Shown in pieces: positions 7,524 to 15,219 of a stretch of 64,000 bases of DNA (positions within the stretch are counted from its first letter, which is position 1; each line of letters begins with the position of its first letter). Below the pieces are notes generated by a model. The model ran no database searches. It was not told the origin of the DNA and saw nothing but the letters and a program-made list of their open reading frames with translations. The stretch lies in assembly GCA_035547835.1 (NCBI GenBank), contig DASZTW010000012.1:62001-126000 (forward strand). Direction: 5' to 3'. The translations under genes were made by a program, and so were the position numbers. This DNA is from Acidimicrobiales bacterium. Its GTDB lineage: Bacteria > Actinomycetota > Acidimicrobiia > Acidimicrobiales > Iamiaceae.

Positions 7524-10342
7524 CGCGCGCACGACGCATCCCGGTCGCGGCCATGGTGGTCGTCTTGGGCCTGGCCGTGGCCATGCCCATCGGCACGGCG
7601 CTGATGTCCACCGCCACCTCGGCGCCGACGCCACCGCCGACCAACCACCCGATGCCCGTTGCCTCGAACGACCCCGCGGTCGAGACCCCGGCGATGAGCG
7701 CCGACGGACGCTACGTGGCGTTCTCGTCACCGCTGCAGACCTTGGTGGCTGGTGACACGAACGGCGCGAGCGACGTGTTCGTGCTCGACCGGACGACCGG
7801 CGGGGTCCAGCAGGCCAGCGTCGACAGCTCCGGCACGGAGGGCGACGGCGACTCATACGCGCCGTCGATCAGCGCCGACGGCCGGTACGTCGTGTTCACG
7901 TCGACCGCCACCAACCTCGTGTCGGGCGCGCCCGGTGTGCGGGCGGTGTACCGCCACGACCTGCAGACCGGCGCCACGGTGCTGGCGAGCGTGCTGCCCG
8001 GCGGTGGCCTGCCGACGCTGCTCCCCGGGGCGAGCACCGGCGGTGCGCAGCAGGCCATCTCTGACGACGGTCGCTACGCCGTGTTCGAGTACGGCAACCC
8101 CCGCGGCGTGTACGTGCGCGACCTCGTCGCGGGTACGACCGCGCAGCTCGACGTCGGCAGCGGCGGCGCGGCGCCGGACGGCGCGAGCTTCGATCCGGTG
8201 ATCAGCGGCGACGGCTCACACGTCGCGTTCGAGTCCGTCGCCACCAACCTCGTGGCGGGCGACACCAACGGCGTCGAGGACGTGTTCGAGCGACCGACGG
8301 GTTCCACGTCGATCCAGCTCGTCAGCCAGCAGACGGGGGGCGGCCAGACCACCGACGCGGCCAACCGCCCGTCGATCAGCCAGACCGGTGACGTGGTGGC
8401 GTTCGAGTGGGGTGACGCCGTCTTCGTACGTGACGTCGGTGCCGGTACCACCACACGCGTCGCGCCCACCGGGGTGACGCCAGACCTGCGGTCCGGCGAC
8501 CCGCACGTGACCCGTGACGGTTCCGCGGTGTTCTTCTCGTCCGACGCCACCAACTTGGTCGGCGGCGACGCCAACAGCGCGCAGGACGTGTTCCGCTACG
8601 CGCGGTCGTCCGGCGCGGTCACGCGGGTGAGCGTCACGTCGGCCGGCAGCTCGGCCAACGGCTCGAGCGGTGCGCCCGCGCCCGACGGCGACGGAACGAT
8701 CGTGGCGTTCATCTCTGCGGCCACCAACCTCGGCGGCGGGGTGGCGGGCCGTCCCAACATGTTCATCCGTGACATCGCGGCGGGCACCACCCAGGTCGCC
8801 ACGCCGGCGGGGTTGCCCAACTTGGTGCAAGACGGCAGCTTTGAGCCCCCGGGCCTCCCGCACGAGAGCTACTTCGACAGCTTCGGGCTCCCGAGCACGA
8901 CCCACTTGGGCGCCTGGCAGATCGACCGGGGTGGCGTCGACGTGATCCACGACGTCGATGTCCCCGATGGCCTGCAGTTCCTCGACTTGAACGGGAACGG
9001 GTACGACCCGGGGAAGATCTCCCAGACCATCACCGTGCAGGAGCACCACCTGTACCTGGTCGGGTTCACGCTGTCGGCGAATACCAACGGCGGGCCCACG
9101 ATCAAGACCGTCGACGTGTCCTTCGGTGGCGTCACCCGCTCGTTCAGCGCGGACCTCACCGGTCACACCAGCTCGAACCTCGGCTGGACGGGGCATACGT
9201 TCGAAGTGGCCGCGTGCGGGCTCACATCGAGCCCTCTGGTGTTCGACTCGACGACGCCGAACGTCGACGGTGGCCAAAAGGGCCCGCAGCTCGACGCCGT
9301 CACCGTGTACGACATCACGCCGCCGAGCGGGTTGTCCTCATGCTCGCCGCCGAACCAGGGTGGTGGGGCGACCACCACCTCGGTGACGTCGTCGGCCAAC
9401 CCCTCGGTCTCGGGGCAGTCGGTCGCGTGGACGGCCACGGTGGGAGCCGACGGCGGCCCGGCCGCGGCCGGCAGCGTCCAGTGGAAGGTCGACGGAGTCG
9501 GCTCGGGTCTGCCGGTGGCGGTTGGCGCCGACGGCACCGCGACGCTCGTTCGTGGCGACCTCCAACCCGGTTCGCACCACATCGAGGCCGACTACCTCGG
9601 CACCGACGGGATCGATCCGAGCCAAGGCGACCTGACCCAGACGGTCAACAAGGGCGCCACCACCACCGTGGTGACGTCGAGCGCCAACCCGGTGCCGTGG
9701 GGCCAGTCCGTCACATTCACCGCGACCGTGAGCCCCCACGCGCCGGCCACGTCGGCCGCCGGAGCCCCCGGTGGGTCGGTGTCGTTCTCGGTCGACGGCG
9801 TGGCAGCCTCGTCGGCAACCCTGGCGGGCGGTCAGGCGACCTTTGCGGTCGACCTGCCGCCGGGCACGCACCACGTCGCGGCCACGTACGCGGGCGACAC
9901 CCGCTTCACCGGCAGCCAGTCCTCGGCGTACGCCGAATCGGTGACGTGTGATCGCACGTACACCGGCAACGTGAGCTCGGTGGTCGTCACGAGCGGCACC
10001 GCTTGTGTCGTCGGCGGCACGATCGCGGGCTCGGCGTCGGTCGTGGGCACCGGATCGCTCGCCCTCGTGGGCGCCACGGTCAACGTGTCGGTGTCCGACA
10101 ACCGGGGTGCCCGGTTGCTGGTGTGCAACACCCACGTGGACGGTTCGGTCGTGGTCCAGGCGTCGCCGGGCCCGGTCACCGTCGGCGACCCGGCGAGCGG
10201 ATGCGCGGGGAACACCATCGTCAACAGCCTGGTGCTGGTGAACGACACCGGTCACGTGGTGGCCGTCGGCAACCAGATCGGTCGTTCGCTCGTGAACTCC
10301 GGCAACCACGACGCCGACGTGCGCGACAACACGGTGGGCTGA
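7520..10342 (+). CDS. secreted multidomain protein: seven-blade propeller, anchor-type domain, Ig-like repeats
   Basis: A 940-residue secreted protein; the ATG at 7520 overlaps the previous stop and is followed by a clear signal peptide (basic RARR then VAAMVVVLGLAVAM). Residues ~55-430 contain seven TolB/PD40-like repeats of the form GRYVAFSS...NLV.GDTNG..DVFVRD, which would close a seven-blade propeller. Residues ~433-610 resemble a choice-of-anchor/DUF642 beta-sandwich (VQDGSFEPP). Two Ig-like (Big_3_5 type) repeats start near 614 and 711 (TTTSVTSSANPSVSGQSV; TTTVVTSSANPVPWGQSV). The last ~130 residues are rich in Val/Gly/Thr beta-strand repeats. No enzyme motif is visible; likely extracellular binding or adhesion. 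Co-translation with the phospholipase-like gene suggests joint export. Confidence 0.85.
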   Translation: MTRARRIPVAAMVVVLGLAVAMPIGTALMSTATSAPTPPPTNHPMPVASNDPAVETPAMSADGRYVAFSSPLQTLVAGDTNGASDVFVLDRTTGGVQQASVDSSGTEGDGDSYAPSISADGRYVVFTSTATNLVSGAPGVRAVYRHDLQTGATVLASVLPGGGLPTLLPGASTGGAQQAISDDGRYAVFEYGNPRGVYVRDLVAGTTAQLDVGSGGAAPDGASFDPVISGDGSHVAFESVATNLVAGDTNGVEDVFERPTGSTSIQLVSQQTGGGQTTDAANRPSISQTGDVVAFEWGDAVFVRDVGAGTTTRVAPTGVTPDLRSGDPHVTRDGSAVFFSSDATNLVGGDANSAQDVFRYARSSGAVTRVSVTSAGSSANGSSGAPAPDGDGTIVAFISAATNLGGGVAGRPNMFIRDIAAGTTQVATPAGLPNLVQDGSFEPPGLPHESYFDSFGLPSTTHLGAWQIDRGGVDVIHDVDVPDGLQFLDLNGNGYDPGKISQTITVQEHHLYLVGFTLSANTNGGPTIKTVDVSFGGVTRSFSADLTGHTSSNLGWTGHTFEVAACGLTSSPLVFDSTTPNVDGGQKGPQLDAVTVYDITPPSGLSSCSPPNQGGGATTTSVTSSANPSVSGQSVAWTATVGADGGPAAAGSVQWKVDGVGSGLPVAVGADGTATLVRGDLQPGSHHIEADYLGTDGIDPSQGDLTQTVNKGATTTVVTSSANPVPWGQSVTFTATVSPHAPATSAAGAPGGSVSFSVDGVAASSATLAGGQATFAVDLPPGTHHVAATYAGDTRFTGSQSSAYAESVTCDRTYTGNVSSVVVTSGTACVVGGTIAGSASVVGTGSLALVGATVNVSVSDNRGARLLVCNTHVDGSVVVQASPGPVTVGDPASGCAGNTIVNSLVLVNDTGHVVAVGNQIGRSLVNSGNHDADVRDNTVG

Positions 10343-10538
10343 ACCGGCCCTCGATCCGCACAGGCTCTTGACAGGGATCTCTCCGCGAACCGCACCGCAA
10401 GCCGGCCATCGCGCTTCATTCGGCAGCCGGCGAGACCCTGAGCGCGATTCCCGGCGGCCTCGATGGCGTAGAGCGGCGACTCGCCTCGGGCGCACCAGGT
10501 CGAGGCCCACCGCAGCCACCGCAAGAGCGGGCAACATC

Positions 10539-13169
10539 ATGGACGCCGACTTCGGGACGCTGCGCCCGCCGGGCATGGCCGCGGGCGGCGACTTCTCGGT
10601 GCGCTGGACCGGCGACATCCAGATCCCGACGACCGGCACCTACGGGTTCGGCACCCCGATCGCAGGGTCGAACACCGGCTGGGCCGAGGTGTACATCGAC
10701 GACCGCGGCGTCTCCGCCGGCCAGGTCACGTCCGGCCCCAAGGGCACGATTGCGTTGACAGCCGGCCGCCACCGCATGACCGTCATGTTCCACACCACCA
10801 AGTCCGGGTCCACCACCCAACCCGCCGGCGTGTACGTGCGTTACACGCCGCCGGGCGTGACGGGCCTGTACGCGCCGACCGGCATGCTGGTGCCCCGCTA
10901 CAACCTGGCGACCTCGTCGAGCGTGGATGACTCGACGGCGGGTTCGCCGCCCGGGTCGACCCGGACGTCATACCAGAATCCGTCGAACCTGTTGGCTACC
11001 AGCCAGGCCGTCGACCCCACCGGGTTGGACCTGGTGTCGGGCAGCGACTTCGGGGCGCGTGGCGACGGGAACTTCTACCGGTTGAAGTCGTCGACCATGC
11101 CGAGCGGTGAGGCCACGACCTACGGCTATTACGGCGCGTCCGAGACTGTGGCGGCGACGGGTTGTGGGGGCACGACGGCATGGCCGCAGCGTGGCGGCCT
11201 CGACACGACCACCAACCCCGACGGCCGGGTGGAACGCCAGATCCGCGACGACCACGGCCGGCAGATCGCGTCACGGACCGACGGCGACGCGGGATGGGTG
11301 TGCACCAGCTACGACGACCGCGGCCGACCGACGTCGGTGACCTACCCGGACCGCACCGTCACGTCTGACTACGCGGTGGCCGGCGACCCGTTGGTGACAT
11401 CAGTGAGCGACCCGGCCGGCACGATCACCACCCGTGTCGACCTGTTGGGCCGCACCGTGTCCTACACCGACGCGAAGAACCAGACGTCGACCACAACCTA
11501 TGACCAGGCCGGCCGGGTCACCGCGACCGCGGGACCCCAAGGCCCGGTCGCGTTCACCTATGACGCCGGCGGCCGGGAGACATCGCAGTCGTGGGACGGC
11601 GCCGTGGTCGCCCAGGTGACCTACGACGCGCACTTCGACCTTGCCTCGGTCGCCTACCCCACAGGGGCCGGTAACGGCGGCAACGGCACCACGCTCACGG
11701 TCGGGCGCGACGCCGACGGCCGCACCGACTCGTTGACCGCCACAGGCCCAGGCGGGGTCATCACCTCCGATCAGGTCGCGTCCGCGTCGGGATCGGGATA
11801 CTCCCAGTCAGGCCGAGTGGTGGCCGAACGAGTCGACGCCACCTCGGGCGCGGCGACCTCCACGTTCGCGTATGACACCGCTGGCCGCCTGACCGACGCG
11901 TCGGTCACCACGGGTAGTGGTGGGGGGTCTTCTACGCTGCATTACGTGTACGGCACGACCCCGGGGTGTGGCGCAGGCGCGATGGCGGATCCGGGCGCGG
12001 ACTCCAACCGGTCGTCGGTGACCATCGATGGCGCCACCACCGACTACTGCTACGGGCCCGGTGACCGCCTCGCCTCCACGTCAGGCGCCACGCCGGTCGG
12101 GACCGTAGGCTATGACGGGCACGGCAACACCACCACGCTCGGTGGCGACACCTACAACTGGGACGACGCAGACCGCCACACCTCCACCACCGCCGGGGCC
12201 ACCACCGTCACCTACCAGCGCGACGCCACAGACCGGGTGGTTGACCGCACCGCCGCGGGCACGACGGTCGCCTACAGCTACGCGACCGGTGGTGACAGCC
12301 CCGTCGCGGTCCTCGACAACACCGGGGCGGTCACCGCCCGGATGGTCGGGTTGCCGGGCGGCGTGACCGTCACCCGCCAAGCCAGCGGTGACACGTGGAG
12401 CTACCCGAACATCCACGGCGACGTCACCGCCACCACCAACAACACCGGCACCAAGGTGGGCGCGACGCTGCGGTATGACCCGTTCGGCAACCCCCTCACC
12501 GGCGTCGCCGACGATCTCCCCGGCGACTACGACTACGCCTGGCTCGGCACCAAAACCCGCCCCGTCGAACACCAAGGGGGGCTACGACCCACCATCGAGA
12601 TGGGCGCCCGACCGTATGACCCGCAACTCGGCAGATTCCTCACCGTCGACCCCATCCCCGGCGGCTCCGCCAACAACTACGACTACACCAACCAAAACCC
12701 AGTCAACGGAACCGACCTGACCGGCATGTACATGCCATGCGGCGCCACCGGCACCGCCAACTGCAACCACGGCCACCAAGGCGCCATCGCCGGAGTTGCT
12801 CGGCAGAACGCTCGACTACGCCGCGAGGGAATTGAGAAGTACGTCGGACATCAGGGCGCGCCGTCGCTCCGTGTCGCCGCGATCAGTGCATACACCAGCC
12901 CTCACGCCGGCCTGCTGAGCACATCGCGCACAGTAGGGAAGGCAGCATGGGACATGGTGAAGGTCGGAGCGTCGACTATCAGACCGCTGGCCAATCTCAT
13001 CATCGAGGCGCACGAAATGGCCATCGCCTGCCAAACAGGCGGCGCAGCGGGTGCATATGTAGGACTATACACTGCACTCTATACGGGCCCAGAGGCACCG
13101 GTCATAGGCGGAGGTGTCGGCTGTATCGCTGGCGCCGGTTACGTTGTCATTATCCATCGAACGAGGTAG
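10539..13169 (+). CDS. RHS-repeat protein with PA14 remnant and variable C-terminal tip, probably 5'-truncated
   Basis: The frame is open from 10368, but its first ~57 residues are Arg-rich and unlike protein, so I take the ATG at 10539. The product starts inside a PA14 beta-barrel (GGDFSVRWTGDI...YGFGTPI), missing its first strands, and has no signal peptide. RHS/YD repeats follow (YDDRGRPTSVTYPD, YDQAGRVTATAGP, YDTAGRLTDASVT and more), ending with the conserved core RPYDPQLGRFLTVDPIPGG and NPVNGTDLTG near 12720. The remaining ~148 residues are a variable tip with Gly/Ala-rich hydrophobic stretches (GGAAGAYVGLYTALYTG, VIGGGVGCIAGAGYVVII) encoded by lower-GC DNA. In RHS proteins this tip is usually a toxin. 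The missing N-terminus suggests a decayed or recombined gene. Confidence 0.8.
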   Translation: MDADFGTLRPPGMAAGGDFSVRWTGDIQIPTTGTYGFGTPIAGSNTGWAEVYIDDRGVSAGQVTSGPKGTIALTAGRHRMTVMFHTTKSGSTTQPAGVYVRYTPPGVTGLYAPTGMLVPRYNLATSSSVDDSTAGSPPGSTRTSYQNPSNLLATSQAVDPTGLDLVSGSDFGARGDGNFYRLKSSTMPSGEATTYGYYGASETVAATGCGGTTAWPQRGGLDTTTNPDGRVERQIRDDHGRQIASRTDGDAGWVCTSYDDRGRPTSVTYPDRTVTSDYAVAGDPLVTSVSDPAGTITTRVDLLGRTVSYTDAKNQTSTTTYDQAGRVTATAGPQGPVAFTYDAGGRETSQSWDGAVVAQVTYDAHFDLASVAYPTGAGNGGNGTTLTVGRDADGRTDSLTATGPGGVITSDQVASASGSGYSQSGRVVAERVDATSGAATSTFAYDTAGRLTDASVTTGSGGGSSTLHYVYGTTPGCGAGAMADPGADSNRSSVTIDGATTDYCYGPGDRLASTSGATPVGTVGYDGHGNTTTLGGDTYNWDDADRHTSTTAGATTVTYQRDATDRVVDRTAAGTTVAYSYATGGDSPVAVLDNTGAVTARMVGLPGGVTVTRQASGDTWSYPNIHGDVTATTNNTGTKVGATLRYDPFGNPLTGVADDLPGDYDYAWLGTKTRPVEHQGGLRPTIEMGARPYDPQLGRFLTVDPIPGGSANNYDYTNQNPVNGTDLTGMYMPCGATGTANCNHGHQGAIAGVARQNARLRREGIEKYVGHQGAPSLRVAAISAYTSPHAGLLSTSRTVGKAAWDMVKVGASTIRPLANLIIEAHEMAIACQTGGAAGAYVGLYTALYTGPEAPVIGGGVGCIAGAGYVVIIHRTR

Positions 13170-13175
13170 GTCAGC

Positions 13176-13700
13176 GTGGCCCCACGAACGCGAGGGTGGA
13201 TTCGAGATTTTCGCAAGGCGACACCACTCCAGGGGCAGGCTGCGGTCCTGGCTTGGTTCGCACTGATCTGCCTTGCGGCAGGCGTCGGGATCTTCGGACT
13301 CGTCGTGGGCGTCTGGATCGTTGGTGTCATCGTGTTGCTCATGGCGGTGGCCACGGCAGCGTGGTCGCTCTTGGGGCTTCGCCGGTACGTGGTCGGACTT
13401 CGCGCCGAGCGTTCAACCGGGCCGAAGCCGTTCGTCGCTCCCGCAGACCTGGTCGCCTCAACCTCGGAGTCCGTGTCAGACTTCGGCCCTCCCCCGGGAC
13501 CGCGCTTGAACTCTCCGTCGAGGTTCATCGCCGTGCTGGTGTGCGTTCTCGGCGTCCCATCGATTGTCATCTTGATCGCCCGGCTGGTGAGCGGCGAGCA
13601 CATCAGCGCAAGCCTGATCGCGCAGGTGGTCTTCACGGTGCTGCTATTCGTGACGATCCTCAGGTGCGTTACCGTCGGCCGACCGGCCCGGTGGCGCTGA
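13176..13700 (+). CDS. small four-helix membrane protein, candidate immunity protein
   Basis: A 174-residue protein of no family I recognise, starting at GTG six bases after the RHS stop. Two hydrophobic segments lie at ~22-65 (AVLAWFALICLAAGVGIFGL and VGVIVLLMAVATAAW) and two at ~115-165 (FIAVLVCVLGVPSIVILIA and QVVFTVLLFVTIL), separated by a soluble loop with Pro/Ser-rich sequence. The position directly behind an RHS tip is where immunity genes sit in polymorphic toxin loci, and a membrane protein would suit a membrane-acting tip. That function is inferred from position and topology only. Confidence 0.7.
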   Translation: MAPRTRGWIRDFRKATPLQGQAAVLAWFALICLAAGVGIFGLVVGVWIVGVIVLLMAVATAAWSLLGLRRYVVGLRAERSTGPKPFVAPADLVASTSESVSDFGPPPGPRLNSPSRFIAVLVCVLGVPSIVILIARLVSGEHISASLIAQVVFTVLLFVTILRCVTVGRPARWR

Positions 13701-13751
13701 TCGGCATCGCTGAGCCGGCGCGGGCTCGCTGGTTGAGCCAGCAGGGCGGGA

Positions 13752-13991
13752 TTGCAGTCTGTTCCGTTCGCGGCAGCACTGTTCCTCGGGACCGCGCCGT
13801 CCTTCTTCACGAATCGGACCGTGCGGTCGATAGCCAGGACCGACGGGGTGTCGTGGGTGATCGCTCTCGTCCTCCTCGGCGTCGGCACTCTCTGGGGCCC
13901 GTCCTGGCTCCGAGTCGGCTGCAACGCCTTCCTCTGGATCCCTGCCACGGGCCTGGTTGTCAGCACCTGCCGCGCCCCACGCCAAGCCTGA
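13752..13991 (+). CDS. small hydrophobic protein, possible second immunity or remnant
   Basis: A 79-residue frame starting at TTG with codon use (third positions mostly G/C) like a real gene. It has a hydrophobic N-terminal stretch and a central segment WVIALVLLGVGTLWG, then FLWIPATGLVVSTC. No family is recognised. It lies 51 bp after the membrane protein behind the RHS gene and could be a further immunity protein or the C-terminal part of a broken membrane protein. No good ribosome-binding site is visible upstream of the TTG. Confidence 0.4.
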   Translation: MQSVPFAAALFLGTAPSFFTNRTVRSIARTDGVSWVIALVLLGVGTLWGPSWLRVGCNAFLWIPATGLVVSTCRAPRQA

Positions 13992-14123
13992 TCGGCGGTG
14001 ATCCGGCGGCGGCCACGCTCCCGGCACGGATCTCCTTCTCTTCGGTCAATGTCGACGGCCCGGTTGGCATGGTCTCGAGGCCGCCACTCGACGGGCGGGT
14101 GCGGGTGCGGTCAGCCTGGCGAG

Positions 14124-14630
14124 GTGCGCGACCACATCCTGTTCCTCTGCACCGGCAACGCGGCTCGCTCGGTGATGGCTGGCGCGGCCCTGCGCGCCCA
14201 CCTCCCCGACGCCGAGATCGAGACCGCCGGCACGCTCACCATCGACGGTCAGCCGATGAGCTGGCGTACCCGCAAGGCGCTCGAGTCGGTGGGACTGACG
14301 GTGCCGCGCCACCTGAGTCGTCAAGTGGCACCGGGCGACCTGGCGCGGGCCGCGCTGGTGGTGGGACTGGCGCCGGAGCATGTGAGCTGGGTGCGCCGCG
14401 AGCAGCCGTCGGCCGCGGCGCGGACCGCCACGTTGAAGCGATTGTGTCGCGACCTTCCCGGCACGGCCGGGCCGCTCGGCAAGCGAGTGGCGGGCCTGCA
14501 CCTCGCCGAGGTCGAGCTCGGCGGCTGGGAGGAAGTGGTGGATCCTGGTGGCGGCGACGCCGACACGTTCTCGGCGTGTGCCCGCGAGATCGTGGGGCTG
14601 GTCGAGCAGTTGGCCGCGACGTTGCGTTGA
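14124..14630 (+). CDS. low-molecular-weight protein-tyrosine-phosphatase family protein
   Basis: A 168-residue cytoplasmic phosphatase. The P-loop C-T-G-N-A-A-R-S (HILFLCTGNAARSVMAGAAL) lies at the N-terminus if translation starts at the GTG at 14124, as it should in this fold; the frame remains open upstream but that part is not protein-like. Other signs are AGTLTIDGQPMSWRTRKAL (arsenate-reductase/LMW-PTP helix) and the late VVDPGGGD, matching the general-acid Asp-Pro. The substrate could be phosphotyrosine or another phosphoester. The last 10 codons and stop are repeated just downstream. It is convergent with the MerR gene. Confidence 0.85.
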   Translation: MRDHILFLCTGNAARSVMAGAALRAHLPDAEIETAGTLTIDGQPMSWRTRKALESVGLTVPRHLSRQVAPGDLARAALVVGLAPEHVSWVRREQPSAAARTATLKRLCRDLPGTAGPLGKRVAGLHLAEVELGGWEEVVDPGGGDADTFSACAREIVGLVEQLAATLR

Positions 14631-14688
14631 GCGGCTGGCGGTGGCGGGCGGTCGAGCAGCTGGCCGCGGCGTTGCGTTGAGCGGGTGA
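14601..14688 (+). repeat. tandem near-duplicate of the phosphatase 3' end
   Basis: Bases 14601-14638 (last codons VEQLAATLR, stop and following bases) recur at 14651-14688, exactly 50 bp later, with only three or so changes. The second copy also encodes VEQLAAALR-stop. This looks like a recent slipped-strand or replication duplication of the gene end. Confidence 0.8.
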
Positions 14689-14694
14689 GCAGGT

Positions 14695-14723
14695 GGCGGT
14701 GGTGATCGACCGGGACCACCGCC
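14695..14723. terminator. hairpin between convergent genes
   Basis: GGCGGTGGT at 14695-14703 pairs perfectly with ACCACCGCC at 14715-14723 around an 11-base loop. It lies between the converging phosphatase and MerR genes and could end both transcripts. No T-run follows, which is usual for GC-rich actinobacteria. Confidence 0.5.
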
Positions 14724-14733
14724 GCCACGGGCG

Positions 14734-15219
14734 TCAGGGCTCGACGATGGTGACGCCGAGCTCGTCGGCCTTGGCTCGGTAGCGCTCGGCGGTGGCCTCG
14801 AGCTCGTCGTTGAAGGCCTGGAGGAGCTGGAGCTTCTCGCGCACCAGCTCGCGCTGGTGGTGGTTGAGCTCGATGGCCTCGTGGACGATCTCGCGCCGGC
14901 GGGTCTGCGACACACCCGCCCGCACCTCCGAACGGAGCTCGAGGATCCGGTCGTCGGCGGCGAGGATCACGCGGATGCGATCGAGGTCGAAGCCCATCAC
15001 GTCGCGCAGTCGCAGGATCCGGGCGAGCCGTTCGAGATCGGCTTCGGAGTAGCGACGGTCGCCACCGGGGCTGCGGCCGGACGGTTCCAGCAGGCCGACT
15101 TCCTGGTAGTAGCGCAGGGTCCGGGTGGAGACGCCGGCTCGCTCGGCTGCGGCTCCGATGCGGAGCGTGGGGTCGGCTGCGGTGACGTCGGGGTCGACGG
15201 CGTGCGTGTCGCGGCTCAC
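14734..15219 (-). CDS. MerR family transcriptional regulator
   Basis: A 161-residue regulator. The N-terminal winged helix-turn-helix is clear: LRIGAAAERAGVSTRTLRYY, then QEVGLLEPSGRSPGGDRRYSE and LARILRLRDVMGFDLDRIRVIL. The C-terminal half is a long coiled coil (residues ~95-155), with no metal-binding cysteines, so the inducer is more likely an organic compound than a metal. The GTG start overlaps the stop of the DHA2 exporter gene by three bases, so the two are one transcription unit. It probably binds the palindrome at 17024-17041 and controls its own operon. Confidence 0.92.
   Translation of the reverse strand: MSRDTHAVDPDVTAADPTLRIGAAAERAGVSTRTLRYYQEVGLLEPSGRSPGGDRRYSEADLERLARILRLRDVMGFDLDRIRVILAADDRILELRSEVRAGVSQTRRREIVHEAIELNHHQRELVREKLQLLQAFNDELEATAERYRAKADELGVTIVEP

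Noticed and set aside
10368-10538. Upstream extension of the RHS protein to 10368
   Set aside because: The extra 57 residues are Arg/Pro-rich without domain features and no ribosome-binding site is seen; more likely an open shadow.
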